DNA of 64,000 nt from Oscheius onirici (GCA_932521025.1 OW051471.1:9176001-9240000), one strand, 5' to 3'; numbered from the stretch's first letter, positions 44,248 through 58,267 are shown. Program-made: numbers and translations. Notes: a model not told the origin generated them from the sequence alone.

Positions 44248-45522
44248 ATGAGCTTTCTTTTATTACTCTATGTTTTTTTCGTCGTCGTGAACCCCGAAGA
44301 TTCGTCAACCAGTCCTGTAGGATGGGCCCAATGTAGCCAACATGCATTTCTCACTAAACATGCATTTCAGCTTGCAAAAGTTATACCTACCTCGGTCCGA
44401 GAGAAATTGAACTTATGAGTACAGGTTGTACTGAAATCCACGGACATGTTTGGGTTTTGACTAACAAGACGGATTGGGCTCAAATGTACAGGGTGTTTTC
44501 TGAAGTGAAGTAAGTTTCAGGTTTTAGAAATCTCAAAAATAGTTCAGGACAATATACGGCTGCATTCAGATCAGAAACAGCAACTTTCAAAACTTGAGCT
44601 TTTTCGAAAAGTTGGAAACTGTCGAGTGTCAGAAAAATGAAAGTAGGCGTTTTTATGTTCTCAACATGTCCTGTTTTAGTCCAAGCAATTCCCGTCAGCG
44701 ATTCTTTCGCCGTAGTTGGAAATTCCGAGCTACTAACCCTTGGTCTGAAAAGCCTGAAGAATGTCACAGGGCCGTCTTCTAACTTTACCATAATGCGAAA
44801 CAATCCAATTTTTTGCATGGAATCAAGCGAATCAGCGGTTCTAAAGCCTGCTCCTGGTCATTCTAGGCCTTGTAACGAAGATCGTAAGTCTCTTTTCAAA
44901 CACATGCTTCAGTTTTGTCAGTTCTTTGCATAACACCACCAGAATCGTCCGAGCTGAACGATGACTTTATTCCGGAGAATTGCACGACATTGAAACGAGA
45001 CTTGTTCTTTGTTAACACAGTAGACAAAAAGTGGTTGGAGCGTCTAAAAATTGTGACGGTGAATTATCGTTTTTTTTGCTAAAACGAAAGCTATTTCAGA
45101 CACTAGTCGGAAGAATCACTCTTCAAGACACCGACCTAAAAAACTTCCGCATGCCTAACCTTCAATGGCTTGTAGGAACTAAGGACATGTTCAGTATATT
45201 TTGCTACTGTTTTCAAAATTCTGCAATTTCAGATGATGTGCTTACTATCACCTGCAATTTTGACCTGGAAGAAGTATCTTTTCATCCTAACTTCGAAATG
45301 CAAGCCGAATGTCTTGATGGCAAAATAGTGAACTTAGCCAACTTAGCAGAACCTACAATGTGTATTTATATCTTTTCCAAATGCGGTGAGAAAAATCTCA
45401 CAATGACACCCAGTAAACCGTTTACGACGGTCTGGGATACATGCTTTTCGTACTACGGCGACTGCGGAGTTGGCTTTTCTACGCCAGGCTTTGGAAATCC
45501 CATTGGACCGAGAAGATTGTAA
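44248..45522 (+). CDS. Secreted receptor L-domain protein (irld-like), copy 1
   Basis: MSFLLLLYVFFVVVNPEDSS is a signal peptide. The first L-domain runs from CKSYTYLGPREIELMSTGCT through HVWVLTNKTDWAQMYRVF, GCIQIRNSNFQNLSFFEKLE and DSFAVVGNSELLTLGLKSL to NFTIMRNNPIFCME. The second runs from NCTTLKRDLFFVN through GRITLQDTDLKNFRMPNLQW and ends in a Cys-rich stretch and PRRL with TAA (45520-45522). These leucine-rich half-barrel domains are shared with insulin and EGF receptors but no kinase or membrane segment is present. The phase at the first intron (after PEDSSTSP) is not resolved. AATAAAG follows at about 45568. Confidence 0.7.
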
Positions 45523-45648
45523 CCATTTCAGCCAGTACATATTGTTTCATTAACAGTTTGTTTTCAAATAAAGATTACTGAAGATCACCACTTGAAATTT
45601 CACCTGTCGACTTGCTTTCATTGAATTAGTTTTCTCCTGTTTGCCACG

Positions 45649-47158
45649 ATGTTTCGCGTTTTCTTCTTAGCGTCGATTGTCTCTAGAGTACTATCTGAAA
45701 AAAGTAGGTAAGGCGACTCCCGTTTCTCGAGTGTTCAGAATGTCGAACATATGGCTTCATTGGAAAACATGAAATTGAGCAGATCCCTCTAAACTGTACT
45801 GCTATTACTGGAAATGTCTGGGTTTTGAGCAATCAGATTTCGTATGACAAGATGGAGGCTCGATTCTCTACTGTGAGGTATCTTCTTCAGTTTTTTTTGC
45901 TTAAAAATTACAGAAATATCGCTGGATGTGTACAGATTCGAAACACGGATTTTGAAGATCTCAACTTCTTCAGGAACTTGGTGAATGTCAGCTGTTTTCC
46001 AAGCAATCCATGTAAGTCTCCGCCTATGAAAATCAATTTGATTTTCTTCAGTGCAAGTGTACCCAATCAACGAGTCTTTCACCGTAGTGGGCAATCAGAA
46101 ATTGAAAGCTCTCGGCTTGACAAAGTTGAACAAAATAACAGCTAGGGAAGGAATCAACATCACTGTTCTTGACAATAATCCCGAACTTTGCTTGACTTGG
46201 AAAGAATTTGAATTGTTCAATGTTCATCCAAGCACCTTTTATATTTGCGGCGATGATGGTCAGTTCAATGTTCTGCAAAACAAAAAAACCAGGTTTCAGA
46301 AAAATGTATTAACAAGCCCGATGGAGCTGACACCAACAACTCTTTGATTCCAGAAACCTGTTCAATGATTAAATGGGAAATGGTTGTGATTATTGAATCT
46401 GAATACCTGGAGAGATTGAAATCAGTGAAGGTAGACATTTTTAAAAGAAACAAAACCATCAGTGAATGAGTCGTGAGAAAAATGTACAATTTTTCAGCTG
46501 ATCTACGGTACTCTCGTAATTGCTAATACCGGCCTGGAAAGCATAAAATTACCAAATTTGAGGGCTATCTATCCCAGAAAAAACTATTTTTTGAGCAACG
46601 GTTACTACAGTATCCCTAGTAAGAAATCTATTTTTTCGAATAATAAACAAATTTGCAGACCCCGGACTGGTATTCCTATGTAACAACAATTTAACAGAGG
46701 CCACTTTTCATCGAAATTTTAACGTTGAAGGAGATTGTCCGAGCGATTTCAGTGACGACATTGCGTGTATCCTACAGTTAGACAATCGGAAGGTCAACGA
46801 GAGCAGCACGGAGACCGATACAGACATTGTCTTATTTCCCAATTTGTGGAGCATTCAAGCTAACGAAAACAATCCGTTTGCTGAACACCGATTCCCAATT
46901 GGTGGCAAGGATGCGTCAGTAGATGCAGTTGGAGCTCTGAACTGCTATACTCGGAAAGAGTACAACGACATCATGAATCCTCCTGATCCATGTCCTATTT
47001 TTTACAATTATGGCGCTAATTATGGGAATGAGGGCGGATACGGAAGTGGTTATGACGGCTGCAATTTTCCAAGTGGCCCTGGAGAAGGTTATGGACAGCA
47101 GCCGATATTTGATGGCGGAGGAGGGTATGGAAGTCAAAGTGATGTACATGAACTGTAA
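45649..47158 (+). CDS. Secreted receptor L-domain protein (irld-like), copy 2 with Gly/Tyr tail
   Basis: Starts MFRVFFLASIVSRVLS 126 bases after copy 1. Exon order and motifs repeat copy 1: CRTYGFIGKHEIEQIPLNCT, NVWVLSNQISYDKMEARF, GCVQIRNTDFEDLNFFRNL, SFTVVGNQKLKALGLTKL, NITVLDNNPELCL, then the second domain with IYGTLVIANTGLESIKLPNL. It differs by a long C-terminal extension rich in Gly, Tyr and Asn (NYGANYGNEGGYGSGYDG), with TAA at 47156-47158. The pair is a clear tandem duplication; the tail is an addition that copy 1 lacks. Confidence 0.7.
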
Positions 47159-47256
47159 TTAAATATTTTTGAAAAAAATGTGTATGATATTTTGTGGGTG
47201 TCTTAGAGTTTACACTTTGATGAATACCCGTTGAAAAACCTAATCTTTGAATAACC
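47159..47256. other. 3' flank of the second L-domain gene
   Basis: Short AT-rich spacer with no gene. Confidence 0.3.
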
Positions 47257-47500
47257 TACCAGACGACTTCGTCGCCTGACGGCGTCGTAACGCCAAACTT
47301 TTTAACCTGATCCTCAGCATTTTCTAAAGTTTTCTACTTTCCTTTGACACGATAGAAGCCAAAGTCTGTTATGACTCAAAGTTCAAAATTACTTGCCTAA
47401 TCCCGACAACTCTTGACTTGCAACGACGATTTTCGTGACCACGGACAAACAAACAGACAAACAAACAGAGTCAGTCACAGACAAGATAGCAATTAAATAT
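47257..47500. repeat. Dispersed hairpin repeat, copy B
   Basis: Begins ACCAGACGACTTCGTCGCC, which pairs with GGCGTCGT just after it, and ends in GGACAAACAAACAGACAAAC with ACAGAGTCAGTCACAGACAA. The beginning matches 2771-2800 and the end matches 3931-3967, so the two 3 kb-apart fragments there may be a copy split by later insertions. Confidence 0.4.
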
Positions 47501-47644
47501 TTTAGATGAAACTCTTTGTAAGTAGCTTAACTTGAACTACTTTTGCGCCGAGGGCGATACTTTTCGCCCAAGTTCCCAGAGCGAGGGCAGCGAAATCGTC
47601 GATTTTATCTCTTTGTGGGAATAAAGTCTACGATTCTTCGCGGA

Positions 47645-47652
47645 TATAAAAG
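47645..47652 (+). promoter_or_regulatory. TATA box upstream of the EGF-repeat gene
   Basis: TATAAAAG lies about 290 bases upstream of the first coding exon I can recognise, and 70 bases upstream of an ATG at 47720. This suggests that the gene has a 5' exon between 47720 and 47935 that I could not resolve. Confidence 0.45.
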
Positions 47653-47934
47653 GGCCTCGCTCTGAGGAAGCAAGCATTTCGAACGACAGCGACAGCTGCG
47701 GCTACAGTACCTCTCGACTATGACTAAGGTTGGCCGTCGCTTTTGAAAAAAGCATGGACAGTTCAGGCTTGGCGAAGAAATGCAACTTTCCTCTCCGACC
47801 CACTCTTCTTCGAACTATGGGCCCTGGAGGGTCCTGAGTCTAGTTGAAAAGTCCGTCCATGTCCTTGTCGTTGTCCACAGTCAAGTCACAAAAATGAAAA
47901 ATTAGAAGGGACTGAGCTAATCTCAGATGTTTAG

Positions 47935-50900
47935 AAACCGTCAAGCCACCAATCACTCCAGTTGGAAGCAAATGTAACACAATGGTGAGTCTGATTGAAA
48001 CCGAGTGAAAAAGTTCTGTTCAGGCTCAGTTCAACATGTCGGACAGCTGCTTGAGAAAATTCAAGGGAAGCAAGACGTCGGAGATGTGCTCCAAACACGG
48101 TGCTAACAGTGCCAAGAAGGGAGAGGTCACTTACACGAATGCCTACTGCCAGTGTCAGAGCGACTACGATGGAAATGGACACTCTTGCAGTATGTCACGT
48201 ATAGTTCAAGAAATTATAAAAAACTTCAGCCAACATCTGCTCCAGCGAAGATGCCTTGAAGATCGGAAATTGTGCCCCGCAAATCTGCGTCTACGACGAA
48301 GCTGGAAAGCCAATGTGTGGCTGTAACGAGGGATACGTGTTGAAGGGAGGAAGATGTACTCGTCAGACCAACTTCTGCGAGGAGTGCAAACACAACTGCT
48401 ACATCGGACAGTCCTGTACGACTGATGCTATCGGAGTTGCCAACGGATACGGCTACACATGCAGTGCTTGCAGTGCTGATCTCGGATTCAAGACTGGATC
48501 TGGAGGAGGAGCCACCCTGGCCTGCGAAAGTAGGTCTTCGGGGTCATTTTTCTAAAAACATTTACAGACATCAACGAGTGTCTCGTCGGAACTCACAACT
48601 GTGATGCCTACTCCGAGTGCATTGACAAGTAAGTGTTTTTGTAAGGTAGACGAAAACACCGACATAACCTCGATTATCTATCAATTTTTCGCAGTTCGAA
48701 GTGTACGCGAAGTGTGCGCAAAGTTCGTGCCACAAATTGAAAATTTACCAGGATATTTTCGACCAATCTCTAATTACAGGAACCCCGCTCTCGACGCATC
48801 TTTCGGAATCAAGTACCAGTGCAAGTGTCGTACCGGATATCGCGGAGAGGGAACCACCTGCTCTCCTTGCCAGGACATTGACGAGTGTGTGGAGAACCCT
48901 CTAATCTGTGGAGCTCACTCCAAGTGCACAAACGTCCCCGGAAGTTACACCTGTGTGTGTGAGCCTGGCTTCAAGCCAAATGGAGCTATAAAAGGACAAG
49001 AGCACCAGGACTGCGTTGATGTTGATGAGTGTACAGATCCCGCAGAGAAGATTGAATGCAAACTCAACTCCAAGTGTAACAACACTGTTGGTGGATACGA
49101 ATGTCCCTGTAACCTTGGTTTCGTTGGAGATGGAAAAGTTGAAGGATGCAGAGGTTCGTCACTCATAACTAAATCAAACAGATGAGTTTAGTTGATGAAT
49201 CGCAGTGCAATGTCTGTGACAAGAAGACTACTGTCTGTGAGCTTAACGCCAACAAGAATCACTACGTCTGCAACTGTATCGCCAACTTTACCAGAATCGA
49301 TGCCACCAAGTGTAAATCAGTCACCTATTGTGACAAGCCCAACACTGTCAGATGCGCTCCTGGAAAGAAAGTATAGTTTTTACTGACCGCTTTTACAATA
49401 ATCCAATTTTCAGTCCACCTGTACCGACAACCCAGATGGTTCCGGCTACAGCTGCAAATGTAACGACGGCTACGTTGATGATGGAAAGGGAGCTGATGCT
49501 GGAAAGGGATACAACTGTATCGAGAACAATCCTTGCATCCGCTTTACTCCTTGTGCTCTGGTCGCCAACACCATTTGTGTCCCGAGAGAAGGAAATGGAA
49601 ACTTTGCTACCAATTATACATGCGAGTGTAAGGACAATTACATCCGACAGAACGAAGGAGTGGGCAACAATTCTGCTCCTTGCTACGAGAAGAATGGACC
49701 GATGACCAATAACTGCACGCAGTGTCTCACCAACTCCGAAGTGTGTGTCGACAACCAACACAACAAGGATTTGAAGGAGTGCGTCTGCCGTGCTGGATAC
49801 AGAAGACCGACTGGTCCGGGAGAGAAGGACGGAGAGTGCATCAGTGAGTTCATTAAGGAGATCCAAAAAGAATAACTTTCAGACATCAATGAGTGTCTGG
49901 AATACAGTTTGAACGATTGTGACAAAACCCGTGCCTCTTGCGAAGATGTCATCCCAGCGAAGGCCAATAACTACGAGAAGTTCAAGTGCAAGTGTCTGCC
50001 AGGGTTTGAAGGAGATGGAAAAGCGACCAACTGTATCAGTGAGTAGTTTATTCTTTCTGCTTTAGAAACCGTTTGCAGACATTGACGAATGCGACCGTGA
50101 AAAGTACAAGCCTTACCCGTGTGCCGAAAACCAGAACTGTATCAACTTGAATCCCGGATATGAGTGTACCTGCAAGGACGGCTACACCAAGAGTGCTAAG
50201 GACCAATCTGTCTGTATCGACATCAACGAGTGTGCTCTGGGCATGGCCAAATGCAACCGTTACGCCAGCTGCAACAACACCGACGGTTCCTACACCTGCT
50301 TCTGCGACCAGATGAAGAACTTTAAGGAGGTTGGAAAGAATGCTAATGGAGTCATCTGTGAGCCGATCAACCAGTGCGTTGAAGGCAAATACGTAAGATT
50401 AGAAGCAAAATTCTAGAAATTATTATTTTAGGGAGTGAAAGGACAGTCGGCTTGCCCTGATCCCATTATGATCTGTACAAATGACAGCAACACCTTCAAG
50501 TGTCTCTGTCCTCCAGGATATCTCATCAATGGAATGAAGTGCGAGAGTAAGAAGACTCTTTTGTCTCGACAAGAATCTTGATATTTAGATATCAATGAAT
50601 GCCGTGACGAGCAGAAGTACGACTGTGACCGAGCCACTACTACTTGCGAGGACACCACTCCCGGCTACAACTGCAGATGTTTGCCTGGACTGGAAAATGA
50701 CCCGAGCAACAATAAAACCTGCAAGGATATAGACGAATGCAAGCGTACCGGAGAGAACCAAGTTTGCAAAAACAGTCATACCACATGTGTGAACACTCAC
50801 AAGAGCTACTACTGCACGTGTGTTGAAGGGTACACACAGGCTCCCAATACGACAAGCGGAAATACCTACTGTCTACGTGAGTCCACACTTTTGAAAAAAA

Positions 50901-53900
50901 AAGAACATAAAATTTAGCAAACAACCCGTGTATCGGCCCTGTCAACCCATGCTACGGAGGAATCTGTACCTACACTCCAAATACCGGTGCTCCGTTCTTC
51001 AGCTGCAGATGTAATGATGGCTTCGCTGTCCACAATGGAACTACCTGCATCGATTCCAAATATTGCGACAGCAGTAACAAGTACGTCTGCCCTGCCAACT
51101 CGAAGTGTCTCGGTCGTGTCTGTACCTGCGATGCCGGCTACCAATGGGTTGATGCTCCTCAGCCGATCAGTCTCGCTACTCTGAGCCAGAGATCCTGCAA
51201 GGCTATTGACTGGTGCAACAACGCCGGAATTCGCGAGTGCGGCTTGATAAAGTGCAGAAACACCGGACCTGGACAGGGAGAATGCTTCTGCGATGCCGGA
51301 TTCCAAGAGATTCAAAAGACTTGCAAGGATATCGACGAGTGCCTCAATGGAACCTTCAAGTGTAATCCGAACAGTTTCTGTAGTAACACTCCCGGAAGTT
51401 ACATTTGCGAATGCGAGGAAGGCTATTACAAGGACAAGACCAAGACCACGGACTCTGATAAGCCTTTCTGTATTGACCTGGACGAGTGCGAGTACGATCT
51501 TGATAACTGCAGTGACTACAAGAACGCTTTCTGTAAGAACACTGTTGGAGGTTTCGAGTGTGCCTGCAATGTTGGATACAAGAGAGATCAAATCGGAGGA
51601 GCTGAGTGAGTTTAACTCTTTCTGGCTTTTCAATAGTAATATTTCCAGTAATGGCCAGAATCCGTACCGCAGCTGCGTCAAGCAGAATCCCTGTGACCCC
51701 AATCCTTGTGAGCCCCGTGCCAAGTGCGACAACAGCTCTGGATGTGCTGTCTGCGTCTGTCCCGAAGGATTCATTGGAGCTGGAACAGCCCACGAAATCT
51801 GCCGCGACAAGGACGAATGCGCCATTGGACATCACAACTGCAGCATTCTTGAGGACTGCTTCAACACTGAAGGCGCCTTCACGTGTACATGCAAAGCGGG
51901 CTTCAAGAGGATCAACGGAAAATGTGAGGATATCAACGAGTGCAAGGAAGACCCGACCATTTGTGGAGACAAGCTCAAGTCTTGCAACAACACCATCGGC
52001 TCGTACATGTGCTACTGTAAGAAGGGCTACGTTGATCTTGGAAACAGAAAGTGCGAAGACTTGAACGAGTGCGGCTCACCTGGAATTTGCGGAAATCCTG
52101 TAGAAGGTAACAAGTGTGAGAACACTCCTGGATCTTATCTCTGTACATGCGACGCCGGTTATGAGAAGCCATGCAAGGACAAGACCAACTGTCCCGACAG
52201 CTGTAAGAATATCAACGAGTGCAAGACGCTTGATCCTTGCGGAAAGAACACCAACTGTACTAACACACCTGGCTCGTACAAGTGCGAGTGCAAGAACAAC
52301 CACAAGGGAGATCCTTACGATAAGGTCAAGGGATGTGAATGTAAGTATTTGATACTTTCCGAACCTTATGCTAAATTCCAGACGTCAGCATTTGCGAGAG
52401 ACAAAAGTGCGAGAAAAAGAACACTCGTTGCGTCTCGCAAAGTGAGACTGCCATTTCCTGCCCCTGTCTTGAAGGATTCCTCAATGTCAACGGTGTCTGC
52501 GAACCTGATCCGTGTCCCAGTCAGTTGATTTTTCCGTACAAAAACAACCAAATTTGCAGAGTTCCCTTGCGAAGGAGGAAAATGTATTTCTCACGTCGAG
52601 GGTTCAAAGCTGATCACCAACTGTACTTGTCCCACCAACCAGGTATACCAAGAAAAGACCGGAAAATGCGTCCCTGCTGATGTTTGCAAGTGTCCCGATG
52701 GAAAGCAAGTCTGTGAGAACAGTACAGCCTGCTCCCATCCTCCAGTCATGACTTGTTCTCCCGACCGTGGAGACGCCAAATGCGTTTGCCGCCCTTACCT
52801 ACTCTACAACGAGAAGTCCAAGAAGTGCGTCGGTCAGCAAATCTGCGACATCTGGACTTGTCCAGTGAAAGCCACCTGCGCTCCGGTCTACGACGAGTTC
52901 CAGAATCAGAAGAGTCGTGAATGCATCTGTACCGAAAAAGGAATGATCTGGGAGAAGGGAATGACTGAGAAGGATCCTGGACGCTGTATTATTGACGTAA
53001 CGTGCTCCAAGGAAAAGTACTGCGCTGAGAGATCTAACAGCAAATGCAACCAGAAAACTGGACAGTGTGAATGTGATTCCGACAGAATGTTCACTGAAGA
53101 TCCTACTGGCAAGACTACCAACTGTACACGTGAGTTTGTAGCAGTGTTCCTCGAAAATGTTCTATTCAGACATCGACGCCTGCCAACAGTACAAGGAGTA
53201 CTATGGAAAAGACAAGTGTACCGGAAAGTGGACCATTCCTGATGGTCGTACCGATGAATGTGAGTGCAATTGTCCTCCTGGCTTCATCAAGGAGTGGATC
53301 GACGAGCAGATTTCTTGCAAGGCCATTAATCATTGCCAATCTGACCCCTGTATCTTAATTGCGAGCGCTCCATTCTGTCACGATGACACTGCGATCAAAG
53401 GAACTACCAGCTTCTACTGTACTTGCAATGGAACCATGGGAAAGGAAAACTATGTTGTTGATCCCGAGGACGGAAAGTGCAAACCTCCCAATCCGTGCAA
53501 GACCAGAGGACCGTGTCCAGTAAACTCTGACTGCAATCCTACTAATGGAGAATGCGTCTGTAAGCGTGGATGGATCGGAGCGTCTTTTGGAGGCAAGGAC
53601 GTGAGTTTGAGATCTTTTGTTTCCAAAAAAAGTAGAGCATTTTTCAGGTCCAATGCGGAGACTACGACGAATGTAGTAGCGTTATGGTGACGTGTCCTGA
53701 AAACTCAAGATGCAACAACACACCTGGCTCTTTTGAGTGTTATTGCAACAAGGGATACCGCGCTGAAAAGGTCACCCCTTACAACCTCACTCTGAGGGAT
53801 CCTAGAGGCCCCGCTTACAAAACGTTCGACTTCAAGTGCGTGGATATCAACGAATGCACAGAAATTAAAGACGGTAAGTGATAGTCATAAATTATTATTC

Positions 53901-56900
53901 AGTAGTTTAGTCTGCACAAGCGACAAAAGAATCAACTGCACCAACTTACCTGGAGACTACCAATGCGATTGCCCGGCTAATATGCAGCAGTTGAATAGCA
54001 AGCAATGTGCTACAAACACCGAACCCGGACTACTGAAGGGAAGTCTATGCAGCAACTGCAGTAACAATGCCCATTGTGTTTACATTGTCGGCGAGACCAC
54101 CGCCCTGAACTGTACCTGTAACGACATGTACGAAGGAAATGGAGTTGGAAAGGACGGATGCTCTCGTTTGTATCTCATGTTTCAAAAAACTTCTTTTGTT
54201 CAGCCATTCAATACTGCAAACTGCCCAGAAAAGTCTGTGACGAAAATGCCAATTGTATTGATACTAATCCTGGTTACATCTGCAAATGCAAGGAAGGATT
54301 CACGGGAACTGGAGGAGACCAACTTTGCCAGCGTAAAATCAAATAATACCGATGTAACACTACAATTTTAGCAATTGACTACTGTAAGGTTGGAGTCAAT
54401 CCCTGCCCTAGACAGTCAAAATGCTTCAACCTGGGAAAAACGAAAGTTCAACCTACACCGAGCGGAATCGAGGCCCAGAAATGGACCACCTGCGAATGTC
54501 CCGCTGGATTCAAATTTGACAGAGATTCTTTCACTTGCAAAGGTTGCTTCAGTAGTTGAAAGATATACTCTCGCTTTTCAGACATTGATGAGTGCGTTCT
54601 GAAGACCCAGATTGGAGATGCTGACCACACTCCCTGCCCACCGAAGTCCATCTGCAGGAACACTCAAGGAAGCTTCGACTGCGAATGCCCTAAAGGCTAC
54701 AAGTACAACAAACTGTCCAACAATTGTGATGACATCAACGAGTGTACTTCTGGATTGGCTGACAGCTGCAAGCCTTCGACTGGTACCTGTCAGAACACCG
54801 TCGGTTCTTGGTACTGTGTCTGCTCTACCGGATTCAAGAACAAGAAGGACGACAACCAGACCTGTGAATGTGAGTTCTTTTTTTGTGAGATCTTGAAAAA
54901 GAGTCTTTAGACAACAATCGTTGCGGAGGTCCTGAAGACCCCTGCGATCCCAAGACCTCTACATGTATTGATGCTTTCGACAGTGGCTTCAGATGCCCAT
55001 GTCTCAACGGATATCAGCAGAGCTTGAACCACCCCCACAAATGCGTCGACATCAACGAGTGTGCCTATCCCAACAACTGCAGTTCTCTTACCCAGCAATG
55101 CGTCAATCACGATGGAGGGTACAAGTGCGAATGCAGAGCTCAATACGAGGCCAAGGGTGCCGAATGTGTTCCTCTGATCGGCTGCACTGAAAAGTGCCCC
55201 GACTACTCTATCTGTGTCTGGAACCGTAACAACGCTACCTCTTGCAAGTGTATCGACAACTACCGTTGGATTGCCGACAACAAGACATGTTCCATTGATG
55301 CTTGCAAGGATACGGACTGCGGTGAAGGTGGCAAGTGTATCATCGTTCAGAACAGAAATGACTCTTTGAAGTGTAAGTTAAAATTTTCACTGATACAATG
55401 TGCCATTTTCAGACTCTCAACTGCCGTACAGATGCGAATGTAAGAAAGGTTACACGCTGGACGTGTTCCGCAGACAGTGCAAGAAGGGAATTCTCAGCAA
55501 GTGCGAAGCCGAAAGTCTTTGTGGTGTAAGTTTTCACAGACAACATGTCACAGAAGAAAAACTGATCGAAAGCTATCCAGACTTAGAGCGAAAGCTATCC
55601 AGACCTAGCATACGGAGAGAAACGAACGCATCATAGACATAAATAATTCCTCATTTTTAGGTCGGTGCCTGCATGCCTGCCCCAATTTCTGCTGAAGGCT
55701 ACACATGTGTCTGTCCCAGTACTGGTTGCTTCCCCAAGTGTGAGGTCAACATGTGCGACAAGAACGCCGACTGCAAGCTGGCCACGCGGGACAACAAGAC
55801 GGTTCTTGCCTATTGCCAGTGCAAGGAAGGCTTTCACGGATTCGGAACCAACAGCACCGGCTGCATGCCAAATTCCGGTTGCGACGATAAACTTTGCTCC
55901 ATGTACGCTGCCTGCAACCTTGTCAACGGTGTCTCCACATGCAAGTGTGACAATCACTACGAAGGAAACGGAACCTACTGTATTGACGTTGACGAATGCA
56001 AGCTGGGAACACACAACTGTGATGAAAAGGCTACCTGTACTAACATTCAAGGAGGATTCGTCTGCAGATGCTTACCAGGTTATTCTGGAACTGGTGTAAA
56101 GGGCAACTGCGAGGATCTGAACGAATGTGACGTGACTCTGAGACTTGACATGAAGTGCGTCACCGCCACCACGACATGTAACAATCTTCCTGGAAGCTAC
56201 AACTGCTCATGCAAGGAAGGCTACAGAAACACCACTCTGCCATTCTTCAACTGTCCTGGTGAGCTCTTAGCTTTCAAGAAATCTGAATGTTACTTTTAGA
56301 CATTAACGAATGTGTCGAGAATAAGACCATTTGCGGAAAACACAACTGCATCAATTTGGTTCCTGGCTACGAGTGCAACTGCTTACCTGGCTACGAACTT
56401 GCTGCCAACCGTAAGGAATGCAAGGACATCAATGAGTGCACGACTGGCAAGCATGACTGTCACGCCGACGCTTTCTGTATCAACACGGAAGGAAGCTTCG
56501 ACTGCAAGTGTAACGAAGGATTCACCGGAACAGGCAAAAAGTGCGAACTGATGGACAAGTGTGCTAGCAACAATACCAACACTTGCAATCCGAAGACGAC
56601 TGTATGCAAGATGCACCCTACTCTGCCAAAGTACGTTTGCGAATGTATCTCTGGATACAAAGAGCCTGCTGGACAGTCTGATGTTCACTCCTGTGACGAC
56701 ATTGACGAGTGTATCGAAGGCGTAAACTACGACCCCAAGACGACTGGTTGCAACAATCTTCCTGGTACATACGAACTTTTCTGTCTCAAGGGATACGCTG
56801 ACACTTTGAAGAGCACAACGAAGAACGAATTCAAATGTGCTCCTCTGAACGAATGTGCCGAAGATGATGCCTATACTGAGACCATGGCACTCGTCAAACA

Positions 56901-58267
56901 GGGCAAGGTCGTTCCTGCCAAATGGAAAGAGTGGATGGTCAAGCCCAAGAACGCTTCATCTGCTTATGCCTATTGCTACAACGAAGCTGTCAACAATCGA
57001 CTCTTCGGTGGTGTAGCTCTGCCTAACTGTTTGGACCTTCCTGCCGAGAATAACATGCAAGCGATGAACACTGGCCCTGACTTCAATCGCCCAAGAGGAT
57101 TCTCGTGTGCTTGTCCCGATGGAACTTTCGAAATCTCTACAACAATGAGACCGACGTGTCAGCCTACTGTTTGCAATTGCGATACCGCTAAGGGATTCAA
57201 GTGCCAGAGCGGTGCCTGTGTCTGCAACGATCCCAAAGAGAGCATTCGTGTTGACAAGGTCAAGGGCTCATACTGTACCAAGCTGGAGTGCGATACCGAA
57301 TATCTCTATCCAGAAGAACTCCGCAGCAAGGCTGACAGATTCGTCTGTGTGAACAACACTTTCTTCGCCAGGAGTGGATACAGGCTGGTCAGAGATCCAG
57401 TCACCAAGGCCATCAAGGACGTTGTTGGTAAGTCCGAACTTAAACACAAAACTACATATTCTTCAGATATCGACGAGTGTACCGAGTCGGCACAAAACCC
57501 TTGCTGTGCCGGAAATTGTACTGGTGAATATTGCACCAAGTGTGACAACTACGACGGAGGTTTCCGATGTACCTTGAAGTCATCGAGTGGCCAAAGCTTG
57601 GTCTGCGATCAAAACCAAGTTGATACTGCTCAGTGCCAGTGCAACAGTAGGAATTTTTCAGAATTTTAAGCAAACAACTGTTTCAGAGGTGGCTTGCGGT
57701 CGTACGGAGTCGTGGTACTACAGTTGCGTGCAAGACAGCAATTCCACCTACGACAGCAGACTCAACGATCCGAAGTACAACAAACAGCTCTGCTCGAGAA
57801 TCTACAACAGTGCCAATGCTCAATTTGAGACTTTCCCTTCACTACTGGCTCTTTATCAGAGAATTTCCGGAATGGGAGTTACTGATCAGAACAAGTACGC
57901 CTGCTTCTTCGACAGTAACAACAAGGATCTGACAACATCTCCGCTCTTCAACTACTGGGGATCCTGCACAAGTATAACTCATCTCATTATAATATCAAAC
58001 AATCTTTTTTCAGCCGACTTGACAAAGGTCACTTGCGAAGGAGGAGGAAAACCTGTCGCTAAGGCTGTTATGGGAGAATCTTATCCGTACTGTCCAGCAG
58101 GGTACACTCCAGTCCCACGATCACCTGCCGTTGCTCAACCAGTTACTTCTGATTGGTCAACAACTCCTCAATGCATGCAAGACTACTTGGTTGCGCCATT
58201 CAAAGAGGGAAGCTTCTTCGTTTACGCAGGAGATACAGGCATGGACGAGGCATTCAAAAAGGCCTAA
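47935..58267 (+). CDS. Large secreted EGF-repeat matrix protein (fibrillin-like)
   Basis: One gene of more than 10 kb. The first recognised exon (47935-47984, TVKPPITPVGSKCNTM) joins the exon beginning AQFNMSDSC; the signal-peptide exon is not found. Roughly 25 calcium-binding EGF-like domains carry the D-(I/V/L)-(N/D)-E-C signature, for example DINECLVGTHNC (48.6 kb), DIDECVENPLIC, DIDECLNGTFKC (51.3 kb), DVDECKLGTHNC (56.0 kb) and DIDECTESAQNPC (57.5 kb), mixed with non-calcium EGF domains and longer Cys-rich stretches. The end, after SDLTKVTCEG-like and YCPAGYTPVPRSP segments, is FVYAGDTGMDEAFKKA with TAA at 58265-58267. I see no membrane helix, TB, vWA or ZP domain, so it is probably soluble or matrix-bound. 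The C. elegans proteins MUA-3, MUP-4 and FBN-1 are the nearest in style; orthology cannot be told here. Confidence 0.75.

Noticed and set aside
50914..51825. 303-codon minus-strand ORF and a 411-codon plus-strand ORF (51293-52528) inside the EGF gene
   Set aside because: Both are shadow frames of the EGF-repeat coding sequence; the minus frame is Ser/Val/Thr rich from antisense reading of Cys-rich codons, and the plus frame is the EGF frame itself only in its second half.
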